Assembly (NCBI GenBank): GCA_022495005.1
Contig: JAGYXB010000825.1
Location: 744,001-808,000 of the forward strand
Length of the DNA stretch: 64,000 bases
Direction of reading: 5' to 3'
Source: Rhyacophila brunnea
Taxonomy: Eukaryota; Arthropoda; Insecta; Trichoptera; Rhyacophilidae
In this document: positions 43,931 to 55,536 of the stretch, in pieces
How the letters are laid out: each line of letters begins with the position of its first letter
Position numbering within the stretch: the first letter of the stretch is position 1
Translations under genes and position numbers: made by a program
The notes under the pieces: model-generated
What the model saw: only the letters and a program-made list of their open reading frames with translations
Told to the model about the DNA's origin: nothing
Databases searched by the model: none

Positions 43931-44949
43931 ACGTAAAATGAAAATAATCGGCGCGCGTAAGTAATTGGGGCGGGGCTCGGGCGGGCTGCGCGTCTATAGT
44001 TATTCGACGTCTATTTTTCGTAACGCTTTTGTGTCGGAGACCACGAGTAAAACATTTTCCATGTTAAAATAATTTATTGTATGTTAATTTTCAAGTTACG
44101 TAATTTTACCGGTTTAACAAACATTTTACAATAATACTCGTATTATCATGACAAACATACATTAAATAAATAAATTTACAACACTTTTCGTTCATCAATT
44201 GAGTATATTAGTGTATCGTATATATTAAATTTTAATTACTGGGTGACATTAAATGTTATTTGGTTATTACTACTTATATTAGATTTGATTAATCACTAAT
44301 CAGATGTAGAAAATCCTTAATAAATGTGTGTTTATAAATGTCTATGAACACAGGTTTAAAACCTGTCGTTTATAAATGGATTAACACGTAGCTTGATGGA
44401 TTAACGAAGACTAAAATAAAATAATATTAATATTGGTATGTATGCATACTTATAATAATGTGACGTGAAAGATTGTCAGACACACAGTGTACTGTCTCTA
44501 TTACACACATGCCCATTTCGACTTTTATAATTGACTTTTTCCATGCGTCATTTTTTTTTCCAATCCCGACAGCAGTAATTATTTCCCAACGAAATCCGTT
44601 CCTTTAATCGCCACCAATAAACCAATTATAACTGAGACAGCGTGATACTTCAAAGTGAATAAATATTTTCGATACGTAAAAAAAATATATTAATAATTCG
44701 CGAGCTGATGTCTTTATTCGGCACGGTGTAAGACTATTATCGGGCACTGTGCGATGCTCGCTAATCGAAAATTAATTTGACAGAAGATGTCTTAAGGCCG
44801 GTCTTCACTGTCTTGTTGTATTCAAGTGTATCGTATCATCGTTACATATAACCACATAATAACAGATAGACTAAGATAGCAACATGAAAGCTAGTTGCCA
44901 TGGACCAAGGTTTTGAATGCAGGCTATCTTTATAAATATGACCCAACTC
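43931..44949. other. No gene seen; GC-rich patch at 43950-44010
   Basis: The patch includes GGCGCGCGTAAGTAATTGG and GGCGGGGCTCGGGCGGG. The rest is AT-rich and without recognised features. Confidence 0.35.
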
Positions 44950-45378
44950 CGTGGCCCTTACAAGGGTAGGGCTGACAGGACTCTAGCCTGGCGGCCTGGC
45001 GTGGTGGGTCGACCAGGTAAGTAAGAAAAACATACCACAAATTTGCTCGAATAGTAAAAAAAGTGGGGCTTTGCAATGCAATTTGATGTGATAATAATAT
45101 AATGATTGATATAATTAAATGATAATTCATATTATTTAGAATTTTATTTTATAATTATTTTATCAAGTATGTTTCCTGACTTACAAAATGGCTTTTTATC
45201 CGATATGGCGAAGGGTTGCATGTAATTGGGCTACTACAAAAAGAAATCAACTGGATGTATTTATAAATCACTGAAAATACACAGAATCACATTGACTCTG
45301 GGGATCCGCGGTAGGAAACCGTTTAAGGAATACTACTGTCGAAAACGATAGTTAGAGGGGCCCGCATCAGGGGCCATG
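44950..45378 (+). mobile_element. hAT-like MITE family H, copy 3
   Basis: Begins CGTGGCCCTTACAAGGG and ends CATCAGGGGCCATG, 429 bp. Flanking octamers CCCAACTC (44942-44949) and CCTAACCC (45379-45386) agree at 6 of 8 positions. Interior: GGCTGACAGGACTCTAGCCT and CACTGAAAATACACAG. Confidence 0.75.
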
Positions 45379-45386
45379 CCTAACCC

Positions 45387-45774
45387 AACGAGAAAAAAAA
45401 TATGTCGGTAAATATAATACCTAATACCTCTTTTTATTTTTCGTCAGGACCCATGACTGAGGATCGTAGCCCAGATGATTCGCCGTCGAAGAGCTTTCTC
45501 AACGGACTAGCCCGACTTCTCTCGGTACTTCTCTACAACACTCAAGGTCTGTGACTACTGGAATAACTGTGGCACTCATAAATTGGTGTAATTATCTAGG
45601 GCATCCAACGTTAAAGTCAAAAAAGTGCGGACGACATAAACGGATACCAACGATCCTAATAATTATAACCATTAAGCCAAGCGTATTTGATAACCACGTG
45701 CAATAACTCGTAGTCGAATAGTAGGTCATTAGCAAGTGCAAGTAGTTACATCTAAAAAACAATATTGGAGAAAT
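45387..45774. other. No gene recognised
   Basis: Bases 45440-45570 have balanced composition but stops in every frame; the piece may be transposon-derived. Confidence 0.3.
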
Positions 45775-46090
45775 TCCACGACGTCGGTTAGTAATCAAAG
45801 TAATAGTAATATACCTACTTTGATTTAAGAAACAAAAATCGATTGGCAAAGTAGCTTGATTTGGAAGAACGCTGATGAGGAGGTAATAAAATTGACCAAT
45901 AGTTAAAATTTGACGCTATTAGTATGTCACGCAGTAGCATAATGGATAAATGCGACGGATGAGGCGTAAACTCGGGAGATACAGGGTTCGATTCCCCGTC
46001 GGGGTGACTTACTTTTTTTCAAAAAAGATTTTTTCTATTGGTTTTAATAAACTCTCTCAGAAAGTGTTTTTCAAAATTATATATGTTCAG
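45775..46090 (+). mobile_element. Family I element with tRNA-like module, copy 3
   Basis: Begins with CGACGTCGGTTAGTAATCAA, the family I landmark. A tRNA-like segment (45926-46008) has an A-box region TAGCATAATGGATA and a B box GGGTTCGATTCC (45984-45995). GTCAC at its start can pair with GTGAC at its end. After it comes AAAAAAGATTTTTTCTATTG, the degenerate counterpart of the right arm seen in copies at 50241 and 63848. The GCATAATGGATAA core recalls arginine tRNA, but the cloverleaf is irregular. The left arm was not found. Confidence 0.6.
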
Positions 46091-46589
46091 TAGGTCAGAT
46101 GTTTGTCGCTAGACTAAAAGTGCATTAAAAAGTGCGGTATTTACAGTGTAAATATGGAAGTTAATGTCACTTGCTAGATTTTGTTTACCCCGCCACTTCC
46201 CGCCAAAATGGGATCCCCCAAATGAAATTTCGGTGTGCGCGTCCGCATATTAAAACACAGACGTATCTATTGAAAATAACATAATTCTTTAATATTAATT
46301 TAAAACTATCCCATATGTCTCCACATTCGACATCCGTAGCCTGATATTCCATATCCGGTAGGGTAAACCGGTTCCCATTCATGTTGTGTTCCCTGTGTAT
46401 AACATAATCTTCTAAGGCAAGCTCAGGCAGGCTTTATCAGGGTAAATGCCACTTGTAATTATTATCTGTAGGTAAGTTTTGCGGTCCAACTCGTATCTTA
46501 TATTTAAATAAAATAATACAAACTAAAAAAAAGCTCGCATACCTATTCTTACGTGAATAAAAAAAACATAGTGTACATAATTATAAATG
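46091..46589. other. No gene recognised downstream of the 46.7-kb exon
   Basis: A possible acceptor TTATACACAG at about 46395 (minus strand) is followed by only 28 open codons. Its sequence (TTCCCATTCATGTTGTGTTC on the plus strand) resembles the family B motif, so it is not taken as exon 2. Confidence 0.35.
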
Positions 46590-46688
46590 TCAAAAAATCG
46601 TTGGAACATACATACAGAAAAGTTGAATAAAAGTATAAAATGGTATCAAAAGAGTGTCAATGAAAAAAGAATGTAAAAAATCACTGAC

Positions 46689-47138
46689 CTTATCCTGGAA
46701 GACTCTGCGTAGTGAATCCCTAGTATACTTCTGCTCCTCTTGTTTGAGAATATGCGCACACTCCTTCAGCAAAGCAGAGTGCAATCTCTCTCGAATACTT
46801 TCTTCTTCCATGCAAGACTTCCTGTGACCTTCTCTGGAAGCGACGAGCAGCTTGTTGACATCACTTCCTCCCTCGGGCCGTTTCCCGTTGGCCCCGTTAC
46901 AAGATGGCGGCGGCGCGTCCGTTTCCGGCTGGCCGACTGGCTCGTCTATCTTCATTTGAAAATGCATCTTAGACAGGTGACCGGGCATTTCGCACATGTC
47001 TGACGCCATGGTGTTGAAGGAATTTTCAAACTTCATCTCAGCGACGTTGGCAGGGTTGCCGCTTACATAGTCACTGTCCTCCATGACATTTTGGCCGGAC
47101 GTGTCCATTATTTTTGTGTTTTTAACTTCACTAGCCAT
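46689..47138 (-). CDS. First coding exon of an unidentified host gene (150 codons, partial)
   Basis: The frame opens at ATG 47138-47136 in an AAAAATGG context and runs 150 codons to a strong splice donor AAG|GTCAGT (GT at 46688-46687), leaving phase 0. Residues 1-70 are acidic and Asn/Met-rich (MASEVKNTKIMDTSG at the start). Residues 70-92 are Pro/Gly-rich. Residues 108-150 are highly charged and helix-prone (MEEESIRERLHSALL, KQEEQKYTRDSLRRVFQDK), which could be an interaction helix. There is no signal peptide or membrane segment. GC content and codon use are higher than the surroundings, and it is not repeated elsewhere. I do not recognise the family. The next exon was not found within the window downstream on the minus strand. 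Confidence 0.6.
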
Positions 47139-47497
47139 TTTTTATATTCATTTATAATATTATAAAGATTTATCAATCACCAGCAATCAATCTTTGACAC
47201 TGTTTTATTATTTACAGAACTGGAAATAATTAATTTCAGTTTATTAATTAGTATCAAAAATCATATACCTATATTAAACTTGTAAATGGTATTTTCCGAT
47301 ATTTGTTTCTTTATAATAGGTATGGTGTAACCATTCCAAATTCAAAACGCTGTAATCTGATATACCTATACACATTTTAAACAAGATTAAAAAAAAAAAA
47401 AAAGAAGTTCGTAAATACTGTCACTTGCATACTACCCACTCATTTTATAGAAGATTTAAAAAAAAAAACAAATGAATACCTACTTATACCCCGTTTA

Positions 47498-47862
47498 CAT
47501 GTGCATGGATTTACTGTTGACAGTAAGAAAATGTATGGGTAAACATGTCTGCAGTTGGCAAGATTGCATGCTTGAATCAAAAAAGTTTGGAAGCTTCTGA
47601 ATTTTTATGAGACAGTAAGATTTTTTCAATCTGCGCCTGCGCAGAAGAACGATGATGGCGAACCTGCCGACAAAAAAACGAATTTACAGGTTGACCGATC
47701 TTCACTAGCTGTCAAATAGTACGAAATAGTACAATACAATGACAACATCGTGTCTCGCTCACTCTAAAAGAATGAATTGGAGAGACAGTCAGCACTTTTA
47801 CGTGTAAATAGTTATTGTAATGATATCATAAGCACTATTGCCGCCAGTAAATCCATGCACAT
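47498..47862. mobile_element. MITE family K, copy 2 (uninterrupted)
   Basis: About 365 bp with inverted ends ACATGTGCATGGATTTACTG and CAGTAAATCCATGCACATAT. The interior includes TGCGCCTGCGCAGAAGAACG and GAGAGACAGTCAGCACTTTT. It gives the empty-site structure for the LINE inserted in copy 1 at 31.3 kb. The target duplication is unclear. Confidence 0.75.
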
Positions 47863-49312
47863 ATTCAGGCGCTATTATTATATCTTCTGTTACTTGCATA
47901 GATACTATGTTTTTATGACAATTCATTATTATTTGCAGAAAGTGTCATTTTCAAAACGTATTTTTGTTTATTGATTGTTAAGAATTCAAAAAATGTATTT
48001 TCTCTATCTACGTAATGATAAATTTTCATTCACCTTCTTTCTGAGCTTAGTTAAATCTAACAATTATTGCGTATCTAACAAAATTGCATGTGGAGTGGGC
48101 AAGGTAAAGAAGCTGCTTCAAAGAAATCAAAATGTACTGTAGCAGCATAATATGCAATTTTATCGAAGTGATGGGACCAACATGCAGGCGTGCAATGGTA
48201 TTATTAGTTCAGCAGAATAATTTGGGTGCCATCAATTAAAAAAAAAAAAATGTATTTTCTCTACGAATCTGCGAATATATAAAATGCCATCTAACAAAAT
48301 TTCGTGTGAAGAGGGCAAGCTAAACGGTATTCACTTAAATACAAATAAAATTTTAAGATACCTCTGTATTATTCTACTTTTTTCCAGTACACCAATTTTA
48401 TTTTTTTATTAGTAAATAGCAAATCTCATACCACAGTACATTTTCTCCCGTATGGAGTTGATCCGGGCAAATATTAACGATAATTTCTTCTCCAATAACA
48501 AAAATATTGACTAACAAAGATTTTTAGCCATACGCTCAGTTCCTTAATGACTATAGAACAAAATTGACTGAAATAAAAATCATACCATAATGATTGATAA
48601 TACAGTTTGACCCCTTAGCCCATTGATAAACAGTGCATTGAAAGATTTTGGTTTCAGCAGCTAATCTACTACCTTACAATTTTTTCCTGGCTCTATCAGA
48701 CCACAAAATTCTTTGAAAACAACTTTTTCTATAAATTGAGAAGCCAAGAAGGTGATGCGATTCTGGTTTTTAGAACAGGATAATTATTATTTTCAAAGGG
48801 TAAACGTCATTACAGGAGTAGTGGACAAAGTGCATTAGTTAACTGTCATGGGAGTATATTATAAAATAAAATAATAAATCGTTTTATAAGCGGGTCAAAG
48901 TTACCTGAATTGAATCTAAGTGAGTATAAAACAACACATTGAATATGATTAACGTGTAAATATTAAAACAATATCTGTGTTATTGCATAAGGTAACTCTA
49001 TTGCTTTATTGGGCGATATTTTTTTACTATTAACAATCACTCGTGAGATAATATAAAGATATTTTACAATATTATTAATTAATAAACAATAGTACGGCAT
49101 ATCCGCTATAAAATTATGATCAGTACATTGAACCGTGCTAAGAAGATATATTTGAATTAACAGGTATTTAAACCGGTCCCAATCTAATTGTATGCATTGT
49201 ATAAAGTGCATAGACAATATACTAATTTAAGATAATATAATATAGTGTTTGAGTTTATTAATACTATACAAAGGTATTGGTGACTATTGCACATTGTTTT
49301 TCTTTAATTTTT
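47863..49312. other. No gene seen; local direct repeat
   Basis: A block starting AAAATGTATTTTCTCTA at about 47991 recurs at about 48248, with ATCTAACAAAATT and GGGCAAG following in both, so about 100 bp is directly duplicated. Otherwise AT-rich and non-coding. Confidence 0.4.
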
Positions 49313-49783
49313 ATATTTTACAACGTTTTTCTTAGCTCGTATTCTTATTTGTCCGGTGGTTGTTCGTCCGGTACAAATCTGGCAATTGTTTTTAACTAAC
49401 TTCCCGACTAGCTAGACATTTGAAACTTTTGGAATATACCAGAACACGATGCTAATGCATTTTTTTAAAATACTTTTAGCCGTCTTTAAGTAGAATTGAA
49501 TTCATTTTCAGTTAATTCTGTTTTGTATGAAAAGTTATTTTGGAAGAAATCCGTATAAAGTAAAATACTATTATTGGTTGCTAAGGGGGTGGTCCTAGCA
49601 ACTAAATTATTAATGTATACGTGCGTTACAATGGAAATCAAAATGACATTTTAGTATTCTATATTTGTTTGTTTTTTATTTACTTCATATCAAGTACAAG
49701 TTTGAGCATATTGAGCATAATAATTCAACATAAAAATTAAAAACGTTGTGTATAAAAAGTTCTTTTTATCTTATAATTATTTT
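49313..49783 (+). repeat. Interspersed repeat family A, copy 8
   Basis: Starts ATATTTTACAACGTTTTTCT and ends TTCTTTTTATCTTATAATTA. Full hairpin TTGCTAAGGGGGTGG then TCCTAGCAAC at about 49577. Confidence 0.78.
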
Positions 49784-50023
49784 AAATACCGTTTTATTGC
49801 GACTATACTTGATTTTATGTTAATACTCAATTCGATCATTTTATGGTTTATTAACTGTAATATATAGTACTTAACTGATATATTTAGGTATAAATTACTA
49901 GATAATATTCTTAAATCTAGATCGTCTGTATGATGTTTTCATTTCCCTCTACCCAATTTCCATCTCACTGTTTTAAAGAAGGTATGTTGATTTCATAATA
50001 TAGATAATATAAGATTCTATATA

Positions 50024-50306
50024 TTGAATATACATACATAATTTGAAAACATCTCATGCATATACACACTAGAAAAAATCATTTTGTAGACCTATCTTAA
50101 TATACTAAAACCGATAGGTAACAATATAACGCAATTCGATAAGCATTTCATGTAACAACTACTCATAAAAATCGTCGTAATTTAAAGCATACTGGTGCGA
50201 ATCCAGCAGATACAGGTTCAAGTCCCGTATTTTTTCTACAGAATGATTTTTTCTAGTGTGTATAATATATGCATGAGATGTTTTAAAATGATGTATGTTT
50301 AATATA
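50024..50306 (+). mobile_element. Family I element with inverted arms and tRNA-like B box, copy 2
   Basis: The left arm (50024-50091: TTGAATATACATACATAATT, GAAAACATCTCATGC and ACACTAGAAAAAATCATT) is mirrored by the right arm (50241-50306: GAATGATTTTTTCTAGTGTG, GCATGAGATGTTTT, ATGATGTATG). Between them are the family I core (AAACCGATAGGTAACAATAT, CGCAATTCGATAAGCATTTC) and a B box GGTTCAAGTCC at 50215-50225. The A box is degraded. Confidence 0.7.
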
Positions 50307-50494
50307 GAAAAATTGAACACATACTACATTTTCTGGAAAGTATAGAAATTCTTGATTATAGATATTATTCTTATTATAGATTATCTAATTTTTTAAATAA
50401 AATATATGACATCGTTTATATCGTTCAATAATCTATTTTATCTTCACATCCCTCCTGAAAATCAGTTTAGATGATAAAAGAGGAAGAATGATAG

Positions 50495-50940
50495 AAGATA
50501 AAAAGAACTTTTTATATACAACGTTTTTAAATTTTCTGTTGAATCATATAAACTTGACTTGACTAGTTTAAACGATCAAAAAAATGTACCTGATATAAAT
50601 AATACTAAAATGTCATATTGATTTCCATAGTAACGCACGTATATATTAATAATTTAGTTGCTAGGACCCACTTAGCAACCAATAATAGTTTTACTTTTTA
50701 TGGATTTCTTCCGAAATAACTTTTCATACAAAACAGAATTAACTGAAAATGAAATCAATTCTACTTAAAGATGGCTAAAAGTATTAAAAAAAAAGCATTG
50801 GCATCGTATTCTGATATATTCTAAAAGTTTCAAATGTCTAGTTAGTCTGGAAGTTAGTTAAAAATCGATTGCAAGATTTGTACCGAACAAACCACCACCG
50901 GACAAATAAGAATACGAGCTAAGAAAAACGTTGTAATATT
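50495..50940 (-). repeat. Interspersed repeat family A, copy 9 (best full-length copy)
   Basis: About 446 bp from AGATAAAAAGAACTTTTTAT to AAGAAAAACGTTGTA, with both terminal TACAACGTTTTT-type motifs intact. A clear flanking target duplication was not identified. Confidence 0.8.
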
Positions 50941-50989
50941 TGGTACGAGTCTGTTTACTGGAAGTCAGGCGGGATCAGCGGCAATTTTC

Positions 50990-51115
50990 ATATTCGACTT
51001 CGGCAAAATTCATCAATAATTAAAGAATGATAACCTAACTTAACAAATAATCCAGTATATCGGCTATTTTCATTTTCATCTTTTTGCTGCTGGCTTTCAC
51101 TTAATAGACAGGAAC
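50990..51115 (+). repeat. Repeat family Q, copy 2
   Basis: Contains CGGCAAAATTCATCAA, AAGAATGATAACCTAACTTA, AATAATCCAGTATATCGG and GCTGGCTTTCACTTAATAGA, collinear with 12125-12265. It lacks the repeated CCTAAC run of copy 1. Confidence 0.5.
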
Positions 51116-51999
51116 CATAATATATATTAGTAAGCTGTTGATATTCAATTCAACTCACATATCTCATGGTAATTACCCTGCTTCCCATATTATGTATATA
51201 TTATTATTATTTCCTTTTATAGTTCTATTTTGAAAAAAAACTATGATTTAATATATTTCATAATGTTAGAAATATATAGGTACACCTACGCAGTTTGTAA
51301 TCAATGTACAGTCAAAATGAAACAAAAATAAACCTTCGATATAATCACATAAAACCATTTAAACTAAATCATAAATTTAATGTCATATATTTCTTAATAA
51401 AGCAACTGTCGAAGATAGTGTACTTAATCATATCGATTCTGTAGACTTAAGACGTGTTAATAATAAACTGATTTAATTCTTATAGCTAGACCTGATCTCA
51501 TTTATCAGCGGAAATATATTTCATTTTTAATTGCGGTGTCAAAGCGGAAACACTAAGTGTCACATGTTTCCCGCCTATAATATAATAATTTATTATTATC
51601 CATATTAAATACAACACTTTTGCGTGTAAAAAACTCAACAATATCGCTTATTTAGCCTAATATAGGCCGGCCGACATAATATATAAATTTTCGCAAGCAA
51701 TTAATAGGGCTCAATAAAAAAAATGAGTTTCCATTTTCAAAAAATGTTGGTAAGTCAATAAAAGGTCTTATATAAGAAGGAAATCGAAAGTGATTTTGAC
51801 ATGACCGTCATTTTTGCAGTTTTAAGATTTTTTAAAACAATGATGACATGCTCTTTATAAGACAGGGTACATTGTGATGGTCACGTCATAAAACCGTAAT
51901 CAAACAAAGCACGTCGATTGTCTTTATGTGACACACTTTTAGGCGCGTAAAAAAGGGGGATTCGGGTGCAAACCCCCCCTCGTGAATGAAAAAAAATTC
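51116..51999. other. No gene seen
   Basis: AT-rich; a C-rich word CAAACCCCCCCTCG occurs near 51970. No frames or repeats recognised. Confidence 0.35.
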
Positions 52000-52215
52000 A
52001 AATTATGTCATAATCATCATCAGCCGGGGTCGATTCACTGCTGGATGAAGGCCTCCTCTAGCTCCTTCCAGTCTTCCCAGTCCCTAATTATTTGCTGCCA
52101 TGAACACACCAAAATACGTTCGTCTACCCAACGGGTTTTAGGGTATCCCTGTGGGCGTTTAGTGTCCCTTGGGTATTGCTATTTCATCTGATTTGCGACC
52201 TCTATCACATATATA
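52000..52215 (-). mobile_element. LINE (family W) 3' end, copy 2, with ATC tail
   Basis: ATAATCATCATCAGCC at about 52012 is the tail of a LINE inserted in minus orientation, typical of moth genomes. It is followed by GATTCACTGCTGGATGAAGG and CCTCCTCTAGCTCCTTCC, then TACCCAACGGGTTTTAGGGT and CCCTGTGGGCGTTTAG. These match 32610-32670 and 32790-32850 in order. The coding end is too decayed to translate. Confidence 0.65.
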
Positions 52216-53489
52216 ACCTTTCAAACGATGTATTTTTTTTACTACACAAGTCAAAAAAAGTTTCGGAGTACCTACTATCAGCAGACATGGGTGATATGAA
52301 AGGCTGACATCGCGAGGGGCGAGGTTATGTATCTACGTAGGTATAACAAAATATATAACATTTTACGTCAAAAATATTTATAAGTAGGTACACACCATTT
52401 GACGGTTGGATAAAAATAATACAAATATGTAAGAGTAGCTGATGATGGCAGCTATAAATGCATTCTAATTTGCACAAAAAATAGAAGCACTAGGCAAAAA
52501 ATTAAATGCACTCTGCTCTAGTTTCAATCAATAATATTGAAATAATATTCAATGAAGAAGTCAAAGTAATCACGAAGTATATTGCGCTCACCCCAAAAAA
52601 GGATCTCGCTTCATACTGTCAGCACAGCTGATCGCTGAACAATTTTAATTGGGAACACGATTCTATGTATGTAATAGGCTAAGCCTTTTATGCCATAGCA
52701 TAATACAACCAGAGCTGCATTAAGGACATTCAAATGGCAAAAATGATTTTTTGATTATCTTTTTAAATTCCATATTGGTTATTGTAAGCGGACGTTTCAT
52801 TATTCTTAGTTACAAAGACAATCTCATATATTATACGAAGCCTGTAATTCAAATACAGCTAAAGTATTTTCTAAATAAATGTAACATTTGTATTAAGGGA
52901 TGACGTAAAGTTGATTTATTGAATGCTTGACCACCAAAGATTCAATCTTAGGTACGAATTGACAAAAGGGAGTCGAGTGAATTGCAGTCTAGTGCAGTTC
53001 GTACCAATGAGGAGTTTACAAATGATATTTACAAAGATTGTGTTTGCAATGAAAATTATTTTACGTCGAAGCGAGAAGCATGTAATTAGTTTGAATGATT
53101 TGAAGGTACTAGCTACTGTTGTATTGTGACATTTGTTTTTATATTAAAAGAAGACAAAGGAATATTAGAAACGGCGTGGGTTGATTGACCGTTGTTTTGT
53201 TCCCACACCGTGGATTGTTTCTTATAAATTTGTCTGCGAAATTTGACTATGACACAAATGTTATCAATTAAATAATGGATTTCTCACTACAAAGTAGCAG
53301 AAATGCACCATTTACTTGTTAATTCTTGTAATACGACAGATGAAACCTGACACGTAAGCATTTCTTCGGACTGCGGGAAATGCTTATACGTCGGTTCGCA
53401 CGAACGAGTTTACTGATCGTAAAAAATTATATTGCTGTAAATTTAGGTTTGAAATACACTTTAAGATTAGTTATATGATGTACATATTT
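52216..53489. other. No gene recognised
   Basis: AT-rich. The open stretch 52923-53129 (plus) is Leu/Ile/Arg-rich without motifs. TTATACGTCGGTTCGCACGAACG near 53386 has a small palindromic core (CGTT/AACG) of unknown meaning. Confidence 0.3.
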
Positions 53490-53690
53490 CTAGGTTTTCT
53501 TAACTATGACTTTAATGCTATTGACACGTTGCACGTTGTCTGCGGAACCTCGTTCCACCCTCACATTAAAACCCCCAGTATTTTCGGCACTATGTCGAAA
53601 ATTAACGCCTTTAAACATCAGATGCTTGCTCTTTTCCAATGAAGATACTCCAAGGAATTGCTCAGTTGTTTCAATCATTTTTTTTAACAA
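53490..53690 (-). CDS. Small open frame, possible gene or exon (unknown)
   Basis: A 66-residue minus-strand frame starting MLKKMIETTEQFLGVSSLEK, followed by SKHLMFKGVNFRHSAENTGG, FNVRVERGSADNVQRVNSIK and VIVKKT, then a stop. Its composition (Glu/Lys/Ser/Val, few Phe/Tyr runs) is more protein-like than other short frames nearby, and local GC is raised. There is no splice site at either end that decides the model, and no family was recognised. It may equally be a remnant of a mobile-element protein. Confidence 0.25.
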   Translation of the reverse strand: MLKKMIETTEQFLGVSSLEKSKHLMFKGVNFRHSAENTGGFNVRVERGSADNVQRVNSIKVIVKKT

Positions 53691-53935
53691 TAAATTAACA
53701 AAAGAAACATTATTTTATTGAAATTGTCAATGACTATAGTTTTCAACTGCTTAGTTATAAGAAAAATCTTTATCTTAGCGTCAAGTGATATATAACTGGA
53801 CTACTATATATTTATTTTAGATTTATAGATTTTTTCAAAAACTGTTAGTCGTTTAAAATATAGTCATGAAAGATAAAATCTTGGAATATTCTTCGATAAT
53901 ATGTATATATTAAAAGATAATACTTAAATAATTAC

Positions 53936-54478
53936 AAGATAAAAATAACTTTTTACATACAACGTTTTTGAATTTTCTGTTGAATTATTATGCTCAATAT
54001 GCTCAAACTTGTACTTGATATGAAGTAAATAAAAACAAACAAACAAACAAAAATATAGAATACTGAAATGTCATTTTGACATTTTATTTTGATTTCCATA
54101 GTAACGCACGTATATATTAATAATTTAGTTGCTAGGACCACCCCCTTAGCAACCAATAATAGTATTTTACTTTTTACGGATTTTTCTGAAATAACTTTCC
54201 ATAGAAAACAGAATTAACTGAAAGTGGATTAGATTACGGATTTCTTCCGAAATAACTTTTCATAAATAACAGAATTAACCGAAAATGAATTCAATTCTGC
54301 TTAAAGATGGCTAAAAGTAATAAAATAATGCATTGTCATCGTGTTTTGATATATTCTAAAAGTTTCAAATGTCTAGCTAGTCGGGAAGTTAGTTATAATG
54401 CAAAATTTGTATTGGACCAAGAAAAAATTTGTACTGGACAAACAAGAATACGTGCTAATAAAAATGTGGTACAATATT
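53936..54478 (-). repeat. Interspersed repeat family A, copy 10, with internal duplication
   Basis: Runs from AAGATAAAAATAACTTTTTA to AAAAATGTGGTACAATATTC. A stretch of about 60 bp around TTTCTGAAATAACTTT and CAGAATTAACTGAAA is duplicated (54180-54285), lengthening the copy. A SINE is inserted at or beside its end. Confidence 0.72.
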
Positions 54479-54663
54479 CGTGGTGCAGTGCGCAAGGCGC
54501 TGGCCTTCTATCACGGAGTTCTGGGTTTGATTCCCAGTGAGGTCAAAATATATTTATGTAATCTAATATGTAAATTCCTCAAGCCTGGGAGTTTTACCAC
54601 TATTATTGGGCTTCACGGTCTGTTGTGGTGTTTAATAAAGAAACAAATAAAAATAATAAAAAG
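54476..54663 (+). mobile_element. tRNA-derived SINE
   Basis: The A-box region GTGGTGCAGTGCGCAAGG begins at 54480. The B box GGTTTGATTCC lies at 54524-54534, inside a T-arm stem CTGGG/CCCAG. After the tRNA-like head comes a body with CCTCAAGCCTGGGAGTTTTA and TTCACGGTCTGTTGTGG, then a tail of AATAAA/ATAAAAA units (54632-54663). It abuts the family A end exactly, so it probably inserted there. Confidence 0.75.
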
Positions 54664-55427
54664 GATCAAGAGGTATCATTTCCTTTCATTCAATCAATCT
54701 GAAACTTCACAGGAATTATTTTTTCATCATTAAGTGGAATCAATGTGGAGGTGCTGTAAAGAAAATTTAATATTTGAAAATAAGACAACTTTAAATTAAC
54801 GCACTAAATGAATTCAAATGCCTTTGTATTTTAATGTTACCTAGGTGATAAAAAATTCCTTTTAAGAAAATATTGTATACCTTCACTTAGTCCATCTCTG
54901 TGCGTACCCAAGCCATTACGGAGCACAGCATGTTGAATGGAAGAGTGTGATAAACATTATTTTAATGTATGCAAAATCCTCGCCCCATTGTTTCAGATCA
55001 GAATGACTTTAAGAAAGAGATTGGTATAATAAAAAAATAATATAATGTAGCTTACAACGGCATACAGTTGTAAGTGGAGTTAAAGGTTCTGGTACCGAGC
55101 AGCGTGGATTCGAGAATGACATCATACCGTAGACTCATTTCGATATGAATGTATATCGTAAGTAGGTATGTGGGAAAGCTTCGAGGGATATTCAAATCAC
55201 AGATTGTTCAACTTCCGTTAACTAATTCACCTAATTGAAGTGATCGATTGTTGTTATTTACAAATATTATCGCCAAATGAAGACATATGGGTGACGCGAC
55301 AGTTCGATTTTAATTGTAGATAATTTAAGATGAATGCTTCGTCAACCAAATAACTATTAAGACCAAGCTTGCAATTTGAGACAATTCATTGATAAATTAT
55401 ATATTTAAGTGTTTTAATTAAGCTATA
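54664..55427. other. No gene seen
   Basis: AT-rich spacer; no frame or repeat recognised apart from CTTGCAATTTGAGACA at 55367, shared with 6031. Confidence 0.35.
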
Positions 55428-55536
55428 TATGGGTGGTTCACAATAATTATGGATCAAGTCCATCAAAATGGATCCTGAAATATTTGGGCCTAAAGTAAAA
55501 ACTCCTTTTGTAAAATTCAGAAATGTTTTTATTGTA

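Noticed and set aside
45926..46008. Functional tRNA gene (also 216-288, 54480-54545 and 63757-63832)
   Set aside because: A and B boxes are present but acceptor and anticodon stems are irregular and the sequences are embedded in repeat families, so they are SINE or repeat parts.
46270..46395. Second exon of the 46.7-kb gene after the acceptor-like TTATACACAG
   Set aside because: Only 28 codons are open and the sequence resembles the end of repeat family B.
54307..54733. Overlapping plus-strand frames across the family A end and the SINE
   Set aside because: They run across a repeat junction and a tRNA-like head, so they cannot be one gene.
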